DNA of 10,189 nt from DASWRT01 sp036403035 (GTDB lineage Bacteria > Pseudomonadota > Alphaproteobacteria > ATCC43930 > CGMCC-115725). Each line of letters begins with the position of its first letter. Positions within the stretch are counted from its first letter, which is position 1. A program made the translations under genes and the position numbers. Shown here one piece after another: positions 1 to 6,905 of the stretch. The notes under the pieces are model-generated. The model was not told where the DNA came from and did no database searches. It saw nothing but the letters and a program-made list of their open reading frames with translations. Location: contig DASWRT010000078.1 in assembly GCA_036403035.1 (NCBI GenBank), positions 1-10,189 on the forward strand. The letters run 5' to 3'.

Positions 1-276
1 GAGGCCGCGCTCCTTGCCGTCGCCCTGGCCCGCGGCGTAGACGAGCGTGAGGTTCCGCGGCTTGCCGGTCGCCTGGAAATGCTGCTCCCCGGTCGAGAGG
101 TACAGTTCTTCCAGCGCCACCGCGACGGCTTCCGGGAAGCCGATGCCGACGAAGCCGCCGGTGGCCACGGTGTCGCCGTCGCGGATCAGGCGTACCGCGT
201 CGGCGGCCGTGACGACCTTGCCCCGTTCCTGCGAGCGCAGCGACGCAAGCATGGGATGCGGCACGACGACCGGCAT
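1..276 (-). CDS. Acyl-CoA:acetate/3-ketoacid CoA-transferase, N-terminal part (gene cut by window edge)
   Basis: Only the first 92 codons are present; the reading frame is open to base 1, so the gene continues off the left edge. The visible protein starts MPVVVPHPML and has a typical family I CoA-transferase N-terminus: VVTAADAVRLIRDGDTVATGG (about residues 21-41) followed by GFVGIGFPEA (41-50), then KPRNLTLVYAAGQGDGKERG near residue 90. Family members move CoA between an acyl-CoA and a free short-chain or 3-keto acid in the cytoplasm. The catalytic glutamate lies further on and is not visible. The ATG at 276 is preceded by a strong ribosome site (GGGAGGAGG, about 5 nt away), so the start is secure. 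It lies 50 nt downstream of the GntP permease on the same strand with no terminator between, so the two are probably co-transcribed. The exact acid substrate cannot be told from this fragment. Confidence 0.85.
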   Translation of the reverse strand, partial: MPVVVPHPMLASLRSQERGKVVTAADAVRLIRDGDTVATGGFVGIGFPEAVAVALEELYLSTGEQHFQATGKPRNLTLVYAAGQGDGKERGL

Positions 277-326
277 GATGTCCTCCTCCCGTTATGGTGC
301 CGAACCGGCCATTACTTTTGGGGATC
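277..326 (-). promoter_or_regulatory. Short intergenic spacer with strong ribosome site for the CoA-transferase
   Basis: The 50 nt between the permease stop and the CoA-transferase start hold no hairpin or T-run, so no terminator is seen. Near the downstream start, read on the minus strand, lies GGGAGGAGG about 5 nt before the ATG. This supports one transcript with independent, strong initiation of the second gene. Confidence 0.55.
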
Positions 327-1718
327 TTACGTGATCCCGGTCAGGTAGTAGACGGCGATCACGACGAACACGGCGAGCGTCTTCGTCGTCGTGATCACGA
401 AGATGTCGCCGTACGACACGCGGTGCGTCAGGCCCGTGACCGCGAGCAGCGTGATCACGGCGCCGTTGTGGGGCAGCGTGTCCATGCCGCCGCTCGCCAT
501 CGCGGCGACGCGGTGCAGCACCGCGGGCGGGATGCCGGCGGCGTTCGCGGCGGCGATGAACTGGTCCGCCATCGCGGCGAGCGCGATGCTCATGCCGCCG
601 GAGGCCGAGCCGGTGATGCCGGCCAGCGCCGTCACGCTGATCGCCTCGTTGACGAGCGGGTTTGGGATCGCGCGGAGCGCGTCGCGGATCACCAGGAAGC
701 CCGGCAGCGCCGCGATCACCGCGCCGAACCCGTATTCCGACGCCGTGTTCATCGAGGCGAGGAGCGCGCCGCCGATCGCCGCTTTCGAGCCCTCGGCGAA
801 CTTCCGGCTGACCGGCCGGAAGGCGAGGACGACCACCGTCAGGATCCCGGCCAGCAGCGCGCCCTCGACCGCCCAGATCGCCGCGACCTGCGGCACCGCG
901 GTCGTCAGCGGCTTCGCCATGCCGGCCAGCGTCACCTCGGTCTTGTCGCCGTAGAACGCGCCGATCAGCGACGTGAACAGCTTGTTCAGCACGCCCACCA
1001 CCACGAGCGGCAGGATCGCGAGCGCCGGATGTGTGAGGTTCCCTTCGGCGATCGGCTCCGGCTCGTTGACGTGCCCGCGTCCATAGCCCTCGCCCGCGGC
1101 GGCCGCCTGCCGGCGCCGCCATTCCAGGTAGCTGATGCCGACGGCCAGGATGAACAGCGCGCCGATCGTGCCGAGCGTCGGCGCCGCCCAGGTGTCGGTC
1201 TTGAAGAAGGTGGTCGGGATGATGTTCTGGATCTGCGGCGTGCCGGGCAGCGAATCCATGGTGAACGCGAACGCGCCCAGCGCGATCGTGCCGGGGATCA
1301 GCCGCTTCGGGATGTCGCCCTGGCGGAACATCTCGGCGGCGAACGGGTAGACCGCGAACACGACGACGAACAGCGAGACGCCGCCGTAGGTCAGGATCGC
1401 GCAGACCAGCACGATCGACAGCATCGCGCGCCGGTGCCCGATCAGCCGGATCACCGCCGCGACGATCGATTTCGAGAAGCCGGACAGCTCGATCACCTTG
1501 CCGAACACGGCGCCGAGCAGGAACACCGGGAAGTACAGCTTCACGAACCCGACCATCTTGTCCATGAACAGGTCGGTGAAGACCGGCGGCACCGCGGCCG
1601 GGTCGGTCAGCAGCACGGCGCCCAACGCGGCGACCGGCGCGAACAGGATCACGCTGAAGCCGCGATACGCGACGAACATCAGGAAAACGAGCGCACCGAC
1701 GGCAACCAGAAAGCTCAA
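327..1718 (-). CDS. GntP-family permease (gluconate/organic acid:H+ symporter family)
   Basis: A 463-residue hydrophobic inner-membrane protein, close to the usual GntP length of about 450. Many membrane segments are visible, starting with SFLVAVGALVFLMFV. The family-like polar stretches are GGVSLFVVVFAVYP (about residues 112-125), MDSLPGTPQIQN (about 154-165) and SGGMDTLPHNGAVI (about 409-422). GntP proteins are proton-coupled symporters for gluconate and related acids, and many homologues sit beside CoA-transferase or 3-hydroxybutyrate dehydrogenase genes. The downstream CoA-transferase therefore suggests import of a short hydroxy- or keto-acid rather than gluconate; that is inference. The frame stays open upstream to a TTG at 1805 (492 residues). 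I prefer the TTG at 1718: it follows a very strong AAGGAGGGAGGGG site with good spacing and directly precedes the first membrane segment, while the extra 29 residues are polar and low in complexity. The stop is TAA at 327. Confidence 0.85.
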   Translation of the reverse strand: MSFLVAVGALVFLMFVAYRGFSVILFAPVAALGAVLLTDPAAVPPVFTDLFMDKMVGFVKLYFPVFLLGAVFGKVIELSGFSKSIVAAVIRLIGHRRAMLSIVLVCAILTYGGVSLFVVVFAVYPFAAEMFRQGDIPKRLIPGTIALGAFAFTMDSLPGTPQIQNIIPTTFFKTDTWAAPTLGTIGALFILAVGISYLEWRRRQAAAAGEGYGRGHVNEPEPIAEGNLTHPALAILPLVVVGVLNKLFTSLIGAFYGDKTEVTLAGMAKPLTTAVPQVAAIWAVEGALLAGILTVVVLAFRPVSRKFAEGSKAAIGGALLASMNTASEYGFGAVIAALPGFLVIRDALRAIPNPLVNEAISVTALAGITGSASGGMSIALAAMADQFIAAANAAGIPPAVLHRVAAMASGGMDTLPHNGAVITLLAVTGLTHRVSYGDIFVITTTKTLAVFVVIAVYYLTGIT

Positions 1719-1994
1719 TCGCTTTCCCCTCCCTCCTTCTCCGGGTGGGCGCGCCGTCTGCGCGGCGCTGCCACGGTTGTCCTGACGCCGGCGATTTTCC
1801 TTCAATGGAGCGCCGACGTACTCCTCTGCTTTGACAACGCCGAGCGTCCGCCTTCGTCAGTTGGAGAAAGCGAGCGGCTGCTCGGCAAGACCGTCCGGAG
1901 CGGCGGCGGTCAGGAGATGTCGGGGGAGAGGAACCGGGAGACGGACGGCGGGGTGTTCCGCTCGCGCGCGCATTGCCGTCGGTCGTTGCCGCCG
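1719..1994. other. Intergenic region upstream of the GntP permease, no gene seen
   Basis: This 276-nt gap separates the permease start from the stop of the lipoprotein gene, both on the minus strand. It should hold the permease promoter. On the minus strand a TTGTCA hexamer lies near 1831-1836, but no good -10 box follows at the right distance, so I do not call a promoter. A TTGACA on the plus strand at 1831-1836 likewise lacks a partner and faces no nearby gene. No convincing small gene was found; the longest candidate on the minus strand is a 21-codon frame without a ribosome site. Confidence 0.5.
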
Positions 1995-2342
1995 TCAGTA
2001 GCCGTAATAATAGGCGGGCGCGGGCGCGTAGTAATAACCGGGAGCCGGGACGTAGTATCCCGGCGCAGGCGGCGGCGCGGCATACGCGTAACCGTAGCCG
2101 TAATTCGCGCGGTCGAGCGAGCGGCCGGCGCCGCTGCCTGCCCAGGCGCCGAGGAGCGCGCCGCCCGCCGTCGCGGCGAGGCGGCCGGAGCCGCGGCCGA
2201 ACTGCGAGCCGAGGAGCGCGCCGCCGCCCGCGCCCAGCAGCCCGCCACCGAATTCATTCGGGCCGTATTCGGCGCAGCCGGAGAGCGCTGATATCACGGA
2301 AAGGGCAAGGAGGGCGGGGCGGAGGAGGCGGGAGCGGGACAT
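1995..2342 (-). CDS. Glycine-zipper lipoprotein, 17-kDa-surface-antigen-like, with Tyr/Pro-rich tail
   Basis: A 115-residue predicted outer-membrane or periplasmic lipoprotein. Residues 1-22 form a lipoprotein signal (basic SRSRLLR, hydrophobic LLALSVISA) ending in the lipobox LSG-C, so Cys23 would be lipidated. Residues about 32-75 are a glycine-zipper region with two similar halves, GGGALLGSQFGRGSG and AGGALLGAWAGSGAG, as in Rickettsia 17-kDa antigen-like and other glycine-zipper 2TM proteins. The C-terminus (about 81-115) is almost wholly Tyr, Ala, Pro and Gly, with repeated PGYY-type units, and ends YYYGY. The start is ATG at 2342 with CCGGAGA about 8 nt upstream. The gene stands alone on the minus strand, divergent from the hydrolase at 2554. 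The glycine-zipper lipoprotein call is firm; the exact role, perhaps envelope integrity, is unknown. Confidence 0.8.
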   Translation of the reverse strand: MSRSRLLRPALLALSVISALSGCAEYGPNEFGGGLLGAGGGALLGSQFGRGSGRLAATAGGALLGAWAGSGAGRSLDRANYGYGYAYAAPPPAPGYYVPAPGYYYAPAPAYYYGY

Positions 2343-2553
2343 CGTGGTCTCCGGGGACAGAAAAGTGCGTGCATGCCTGGGAAGGTGCGTCGCGACTCAA
2401 TACGTTTGAGGACCGCACGGTATTCCCCTGCGGTCCCTGTGACATTGTTGAGCCGGGCTGCGGCGTGCGGACCGACCGGGGCGGTCTCGACAGGGCGCCG
2501 TCGCCTCGTCATGATCCGCCACCCGTTATCCGGCTGCCGAGGGAAGCTGCGCT
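2343..2553. promoter_or_regulatory. Divergent intergenic region between lipoprotein and alpha/beta hydrolase
   Basis: This 211-nt gap lies between two divergently read genes and must hold the promoter of each. I see no clear -35/-10 pair. Two dyad symmetries lie side by side in its middle: CTCAA-5 nt-TTGAG at 2396-2410, and GGACCGCA-11 nt-TGCGGTCC at 2410-2436 (perfect 8-nt arms). They could be operator sites or a hairpin in the lipoprotein leader. Function is not shown. Confidence 0.4.
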
Positions 2554-3354
2554 TTGCCGTCCGTCACCGTCGCCGACCGCCGCATCGATTACCGCTGGAT
2601 CGGAGAGGAAGAGCCGCCGCCGCACAGTGGCGGGGTCGCGCCGACGTTGATCTGGTTGCACGAGGGGCTGGGCTCGCACGACCAGTGGCGCGACGTGCCC
2701 GAGCGGGTCGCCGCCGCGACCGGTACCCGCGCGCTGCTCTATTCGCGCTACGGCTACGGACGGTCGGAGCGGCTCGCCGAGGCGCGCGGTGTCCGCTACA
2801 TGCATGACGAGGCGCTGATCGCGCTGCCGGCGCTGCGCAACGCGCTCGGCATCGAGAACCCGATCCTGGTCGGGCACAGCGACGGCGCCTCGATCGCGCT
2901 GATCCATGCGGGGGCGGGACAATGGCCGGTGCGCGGCATCGTGCTGATGGCGCCGCATGTCTTCGTCGAGCCGGAATCGATCGCCGGCATCGAGACGGCG
3001 CGCGATGTTTACCGCGCCACCGACCTGGGAAAGCGGCTCGGCCGCTATCACGACGATCCCGACGCGACCTTCTGGGGCTGGAACGACATCTGGCTCGCCC
3101 CCGCCTTCCGCTCCTGGAACATCGAGGAATACCTGCCGGGCATAAGCTGCCCGGCGCTGCTGATCCAGGGCGAGGACGACGAGTACGGCACGCTCGCCCA
3201 ACTCGACGCGATCGAGCGGCAGGTCGCCGGCCCCACCGAGCGCCTCGTCCTCCCCGCGTGCGGCCACTCCCCGCACCGCGATCGGCCGGACGAGACGGTG
3301 GAGGCGATTAGCCGTTTCGTTGCGCGGCTGCTCGCCTCGGGAGGTTCAACATGA
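2554..3354 (+). CDS. Alpha/beta-fold hydrolase
   Basis: A 266-residue cytoplasmic protein of usual length for single-domain alpha/beta hydrolases, with no signal peptide. The oxyanion-side motif LHEGLGS is at about 35-41 (HEG in place of the common HGG). SRYGYGRS follows at about 64-71. The nucleophile elbow is VGHSDGA with Ser109. The acid is probably Asp208 or Asp209 in GEDDEYGT, and the base His238 in CGHSPH, so the triad looks complete. The substrate is unknown; an ester, lactone or thioester is possible. Similar hydrolases occur near liv-type transporters in aromatic-acid degradation clusters, which fits the neighbour here, but this one runs convergent to the transporter and so is not in its operon. 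The start is a TTG with GAGGGA 9 nt upstream; no other in-frame start is nearby. The stop TGA overlaps an ATG (ATGA), treated separately. Confidence 0.85.
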   Translation: MPSVTVADRRIDYRWIGEEEPPPHSGGVAPTLIWLHEGLGSHDQWRDVPERVAAATGTRALLYSRYGYGRSERLAEARGVRYMHDEALIALPALRNALGIENPILVGHSDGASIALIHAGAGQWPVRGIVLMAPHVFVEPESIAGIETARDVYRATDLGKRLGRYHDDPDATFWGWNDIWLAPAFRSWNIEEYLPGISCPALLIQGEDDEYGTLAQLDAIERQVAGPTERLVLPACGHSPHRDRPDETVEAISRFVARLLASGGST

Positions 3355-3367
3355 GATCGGTGCGTCC

Positions 3368-3382
3368 GTGATGAGTGATCAC
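3368..3382. other. Small inverted repeat between convergent gene ends
   Basis: GTGAT-GAGTG-ATCAC lies in the 24-nt gap between the hydrolase and LivF and runs into the LivF stop codon. The arms are only 5 bp and no T-run follows on either strand, so a bidirectional terminator is possible but weakly supported. Confidence 0.2.
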
Positions 3383-4086
3383 AGCCCCACGTAGGCCTGC
3401 CGCACGCGGTCGTCGGCGAGCAGCGCCCGGCCCTCGCCGGACAGCACGATCCGGCCGTTCTCCAGCACGTAGCCGCGGTGCGCGATCGACAGCGACTGGG
3501 CGACGTTCTGCTCGACCAGGACCGCCGTGATCCCGTCCTCGCGGTTCAGGTGCTCGATCGTGCGGAACACGTCGGCGACGACGACGGGCGCCAGACCGAG
3601 CGACGGCTCGTCGAACATGATGAGGCGCGGCTTTCCCATCAGGCAGCGCCCGATCGCCAGCATCTGCTGCTCGCCGCCGGAGAGCGTGCCGGCGAGCTGG
3701 CGCCGCCGCTCGGAGAGGCGTGGGAACATCGCAAGCACCCGCTCCAGCGAGGCGGCGCGGTCGGCGCGGGCGCGGCGGATCGCGGCGCCCATCTCCAGGT
3801 TCTCCAGGACCGTCATCGTCGGGAAGATCTGCCGCCCTTCGGCGACCTGCCCGATGCCCATCTCGCAGGTCCGGTAGGTCGGCGACCCGGATATCTCTGT
3901 CCCTTCGAAGCGGATGCTGCCGCGCCGCGGGCGCACCATGCCGGCGACCGCCCGGATCAGCGACGTCTTGCCGGCGCCGTTGGCGCCGACGATCGCGACG
4001 ATCTCGCGCTCGGCCACGTCGAGCGACACGCCGTCGAGCGCCTGGGCGTCGCCGTAGAAGAGGTCGACGTCGCGCACCGCCAGCAT
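3379..4086 (-). CDS. livF: Branched-chain amino acid-type ABC transporter ATP-binding protein LivF
   Basis: One of the two ATPases that power the liv-type importer on the cytoplasmic face of the membrane. The protein has 235 residues, the normal length for LivF. Motifs in order: Walker A GANGAGKT (34-41), the LivF-type stretch GIGQVAEGRQIFPTMTVLEN (77-96), ABC signature LSGGEQQ (135-141), Walker B LIMFDEP (155-161) with Glu160, D-loop SLGLAP, and VEQN (191-194), where this family has Gln instead of the H-loop His. All ATPase residues expected of the family are present. The ATG at 4086 shares one base with the LivG stop (TGATG), so translation is coupled. It is the last gene of the operon and ends 24 nt from the convergent hydrolase. 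Confidence 0.95.
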   Translation of the reverse strand: MLAVRDVDLFYGDAQALDGVSLDVAEREIVAIVGANGAGKTSLIRAVAGMVRPRRGSIRFEGTEISGSPTYRTCEMGIGQVAEGRQIFPTMTVLENLEMGAAIRRARADRAASLERVLAMFPRLSERRRQLAGTLSGGEQQMLAIGRCLMGKPRLIMFDEPSLGLAPVVVADVFRTIEHLNREDGITAVLVEQNVAQSLSIAHRGYVLENGRIVLSGEGRALLADDRVRQAYVGL

Positions 4087-4859
4087 CAGTGCGTAACCCC
4101 AGTGCTCGCGTCCGCGGCGGCGGCGTGGCCGAGATAGGATTCGAGGACGCGCGGGTCGCGCGCCACCTGCTCCGGCGGCCCTTCGCAGATCTTCTGCCCG
4201 TGGTGCAGCACGACGATGCGGTCTGACAGCGCCATGACGGCGCGCATCACGTGCTCGGTCAGCAGGATCGTGATGCCGGTCTCGCGGCAGAGGTCGCGGA
4301 AGGTCGTCACCATCCGGTCGATCTCGACCGGTCGCAGGCCCGCCATCACCTCGTCGAGCAGCAGGATCTTCGGCCCGGTGGCGAGCGCCCGCGCCGTCTC
4401 CAGCCGCTTGCGCTCGGGCAGCGTCAGCCCCTGCGCCGGCTGTGCCGCCTTCTCGGCGAGGCCGAGACGTTCCAGGATCGCATGGCTTTCCCGCCGCGCC
4501 GCCTCGACGTTCGGATGGCGGCGCAGCGCGCCGACCAGCACGTTCTCCTCGACGGTCAGCGCGGCGAAGGGTTTCACGATCTGGAAGGTGCGGCCGATCC
4601 CGGCATGGCAGGCGCGGTCCGGGCGGAGGCCGGTGATGTCGATGCCGTCGAGCACGACGCGGCCGGTGTCCGGCGCGTAGACGCCGGCGATCAGGTTGAA
4701 CGTCGTCGTCTTGCCGGCGCCGTTCGGACCGATCAGCGAGACGATGCCGCCGCGCGGTACGGTGAAGCTCACGTCGTCGACGGCCTTCAGCCCGCGGAAC
4801 CGCTTCGAGATACCCTCAACCTCCAGGAGCGGCTGCGTCGCGGCGTTCTCAGCGCTCAT
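4086..4859 (-). CDS. livG: Branched-chain amino acid-type ABC transporter ATP-binding protein LivG
   Basis: The second ATPase of the importer, 257 residues, normal for LivG. Walker A is GPNGAGKT (44-51), followed by the LivG-type Q-loop GIGRTFQIVKPF (87-98). Walker B is ILLLDEVMAGL (165-175) with Glu170, and TEHVM (201-205) carries the H-loop His203. The ABC signature is divergent: LTLPERKR (145-152) replaces the usual LSGGQ or LPYGQQR. I recall the same pattern (LTLxERKR with DEVMAGL) in a known LivG subgroup, so it is probably not a loss of function. The ATG at 4859 overlaps the LivM stop by 4 nt (ATGA), with a GGAG ribosome site about 8 nt upstream. The reading frame stays open far upstream to about 5762 inside livM, but that part is only a shadow. 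Confidence 0.95.
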   Translation of the reverse strand: MSAENAATQPLLEVEGISKRFRGLKAVDDVSFTVPRGGIVSLIGPNGAGKTTTFNLIAGVYAPDTGRVVLDGIDITGLRPDRACHAGIGRTFQIVKPFAALTVEENVLVGALRRHPNVEAARRESHAILERLGLAEKAAQPAQGLTLPERKRLETARALATGPKILLLDEVMAGLRPVEIDRMVTTFRDLCRETGITILLTEHVMRAVMALSDRIVVLHHGQKICEGPPEQVARDPRVLESYLGHAAAADASTGVTH

Positions 4860-5923
4860 GCTCGCCGCTCCGTGCCGGCGACGGCGCGGCGGCGGCGATT
4901 TCGCCCGCCGAGCGATGCGCCCAGCCGGCAAAGCCAGGGCCACAGCCCGGTCGGCTGCATGGCGATGATCAGCACCAGCGTCAGGCCGTAGAGGAACGGC
5001 TTCAGCCCGTCGAGATGCAGCCCGTATCCGGACTCGGCAAGCCTGCCGACAAACGTGGTCAACCCCTCGCCCAGCGCGGTCAGCGCGAAGGCGCCGAGGA
5101 TCGGGCCGAACAGCGTGCCGAGGCCGCCGATGATCGGCGCCAGCATGATCTCGACCGAGCGGCCGGTCGCGAACGTCGTCTCCGGGTAGAGGTTGTTGTT
5201 GTAGAAGGCCTGGAGCACCCCGGCCACGGCGGTGAGCCCGGCCGAGAGCGCCACCGCGAGCACCTTGCAGCGGAACACGTCGATGCCCGCGGCCTGCGCC
5301 GCGTCCTGGTCCTCGCGGATCGCGAGCCAGTAATAGCCGATGCGCCGCCGCAGCAGCGCGCGGCAGAGCGCCAGCACCCCGAGCGTCATCGCCAGCAGCA
5401 GGTAGTAGAACATCACCGGCGAGCCGCGCAGGTTCACGAGGTCGTTGCCGCTGCGGTTCGTGACCGGCAGGAAGAGGCCGCCGGAACCGCCGACCCAGTC
5501 GAAATGGTCGAACAGCACCCGCGTGAACTCGGCGAAGGCGATCGTCAGCAGCGCGAAATAGACGCCCTGCACGCCGAAGCGGAAGCCCAGCGCACCGATC
5601 GCGCTGCCTACGAGCGTCGCCAGCGCCACCCCGACGAGCATGCCGATCCACGGCGGCAGCCCGAAATGCACGAACAGCGCCGCGCTCGCATAGGCGCCGA
5701 GCCCGACATACAGCGCGTGCCCGATCGAGAGCTGGCCTGCGAAGCCCATCATGATGTTCCACGCCTGCCCCAGATAGGCGGAGAACAGCACGATGATCAG
5801 CACCGACAGCACGTAGTCGCCGACGAAGAACGGGGCGGCGAGCATCGCCGCGACGAACAGGCCGAGGCCGATCCGGCTGCGCAGCGGCAGCCCCGCCTTG
5901 GCGGGTGCGGGCAGCGTCGTCAT
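4856..5923 (-). CDS. livM: Branched-chain amino acid-type ABC transporter permease LivM
   Basis: One of the paired inner-membrane permeases, 355 residues. Multiple hydrophobic segments begin at about residue 17. The LivM family stretch GQLSIGHALYVGLGAY (63-78) and the cytoplasmic coupling-loop region YYWLAIREDQDAAQAAGID (197-215), which contacts the ATPase, are clear. A glycine-rich GGLGTLFGPILGA (266-278) follows. The C-terminus carries a basic tail (RNRRRRAVAGTERR, 341-354) beyond the last membrane segment. The ATG at 5923 overlaps the LivH stop by 4 nt (ATGA) and has GGCGGAG upstream; the stop overlaps the LivG start in the same way. Family and role are certain; the transported compound is not. 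Confidence 0.95.
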   Translation of the reverse strand: MTTLPAPAKAGLPLRSRIGLGLFVAAMLAAPFFVGDYVLSVLIIVLFSAYLGQAWNIMMGFAGQLSIGHALYVGLGAYASAALFVHFGLPPWIGMLVGVALATLVGSAIGALGFRFGVQGVYFALLTIAFAEFTRVLFDHFDWVGGSGGLFLPVTNRSGNDLVNLRGSPVMFYYLLLAMTLGVLALCRALLRRRIGYYWLAIREDQDAAQAAGIDVFRCKVLAVALSAGLTAVAGVLQAFYNNNLYPETTFATGRSVEIMLAPIIGGLGTLFGPILGAFALTALGEGLTTFVGRLAESGYGLHLDGLKPFLYGLTLVLIIAMQPTGLWPWLCRLGASLGGRNRRRRAVAGTERRA

Positions 5924-6783
5924 CTCCGCGCTCCGCCGAGCAGCCCCTGCGGACGCAGCAGGAGGATCAGGATCAGCAGGCCGAAGCTGAACATCGACTT
6001 CATCGACGGCGCGACGAGGAAGCCGGAAAGCGCCTCCGTGACGCCGATCAGCAGGCCGCCGAGCAACGCTCCGGCGAGGCTGCCAAGGCCGCCGACGATG
6101 ACGATGATGAAGGCGAGCAAGGTGTAGTCCGTCGCGATGTACGGGTGCACGTCGACGAGCAGCAGCATCAGGCTGCCGGCGGCGCCGACGCAGGCCGCGC
6201 CGATGCCGAAGGTGATCGCGTACAGCCGGCGGACGTCGAGGCCCACGACCTGCGCGCCGACGTGGTTGTCGGCGCAGGCGCGGATCGCCTTGCCGGTCCG
6301 CGTGAAGCGGAAGAACGCCCAGAGCACGGCCGCCCCGGCGAGCGAGCCCGCCGCGGCGAGCACGCGCACCTTGTCGAGCAGCAGCCCGCCGACCTCGTAG
6401 GAATCGAAGGCATAGTCGAGCGGCACGTTGCGCGCGTCCGGCCCGAACGCCATCAGGTTCGCGCTGGTCAGCATGATCGCGATCCCGAGCAGCAGCAGGA
6501 ACTGCATGTAGTCCGGCCGGCCGACGAAGCGGTTGATGAGCCCGCGTTGCAGCACGTAGCCGAAGGCGAAGAGCAGGGCGGCGACCGCCGGCATCGCGAA
6601 GAGCGGATCGATGCCGGTCGCCTGGAAGATCAGATAGGCGGCGAACATCCCGACCACCATCATCTCGCCATGCGCGAAATTGACGATGCGGATCACGCCG
6701 AAGATCACCGAGAGCCCGAGCGCCATCAGCGCATAGACCGCCCCCGTGAGCAGCCCTTGGGCGACGATGTTGGCGTAGAGCAT
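5920..6783 (-). CDS. livH: Branched-chain amino acid-type ABC transporter permease LivH
   Basis: The partner permease, 287 residues, typical for LivH. Family landmarks are MALGLSVIFGVIRIVNFAHG (20-39, with the NFAHGE motif), the coupling-loop region RTGKAIRACADNHVGAQVVG (162-181) and GGLGSLAGALLGG (231-243). The C-terminal RPQGLLG (277-283) is a common LivH ending. Hydrophobic segments fill the rest. The ATG at 6783 has a modest TAAGG site about 6 nt upstream. Upstream lies a 239-nt spacer with two REP-like palindromes, so this gene is separated from the binding-protein gene while being tightly coupled to livM. Confidence 0.95.
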   Translation of the reverse strand: MLYANIVAQGLLTGAVYALMALGLSVIFGVIRIVNFAHGEMMVVGMFAAYLIFQATGIDPLFAMPAVAALLFAFGYVLQRGLINRFVGRPDYMQFLLLLGIAIMLTSANLMAFGPDARNVPLDYAFDSYEVGGLLLDKVRVLAAAGSLAGAAVLWAFFRFTRTGKAIRACADNHVGAQVVGLDVRRLYAITFGIGAACVGAAGSLMLLLVDVHPYIATDYTLLAFIIVIVGGLGSLAGALLGGLLIGVTEALSGFLVAPSMKSMFSFGLLILILLLRPQGLLGGARR

Positions 6784-6821
6784 GCCGTGCCTTACGCGCT
6801 CCGCTGCGCATCGACGCAGCT

Positions 6822-6857
6822 CCCTCTCCCGCTTGCGGGAGAGGGTAGGGGTGAGGG
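6822..6857 (+). repeat. REP-like palindromic element, copy 1
   Basis: Perfect 11-bp arms, CCCTCTCCCGC (6822-6832) and GCGGGAGAGGG (6835-6845), surround a 2-nt TT loop and are followed by the tail TAGGGGTGAGGG. This pattern is a common dispersed intergenic repeat in GC-rich proteobacteria. It lies about 40 nt upstream of livH and would form a very stable hairpin in the operon transcript. No T-run follows on the minus strand, so it is not a standard terminator. Confidence 0.8.
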
Positions 6858-6905
6858 CCGTTGGTAGGCGAACGCCGACGCAAGTCGCTGATTAGAAGAA
6901 AAACT

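Noticed and set aside
300..320. Mini-ORF of six codons (MAGSAP) on the minus strand between the permease and the CoA-transferase
   Set aside because: No ribosome site of its own; likely chance in the short spacer.
1831..1836. TTGACA as a -35 box on the plus strand
   Set aside because: No -10 box at 16-18 nt and no plus-strand gene within 700 nt.
294..2291. A 665-codon open frame on the plus strand across the permease and lipoprotein genes
   Set aside because: It is antisense to two well-supported genes, is rich in Arg/Asp/His as is typical of shadow frames in GC-rich DNA, and has no recognisable domain.
4860..5762. In-frame upstream extension of livG through the livM gene
   Set aside because: The sequence is an Arg/Ala-rich shadow of livM. 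The true livG start at 4859 has a ribosome site and an ATGA overlap.
5015..6867. Long plus-strand open frames opposite livM and livH
   Set aside because: They are antisense to clear membrane proteins, with charged low-complexity translations and no domains.
5924..6883. In-frame upstream extension of livM through livH
   Set aside because: It is a shadow of livH in another frame and includes the REP-like repeat. The family N-terminus begins at 5923.
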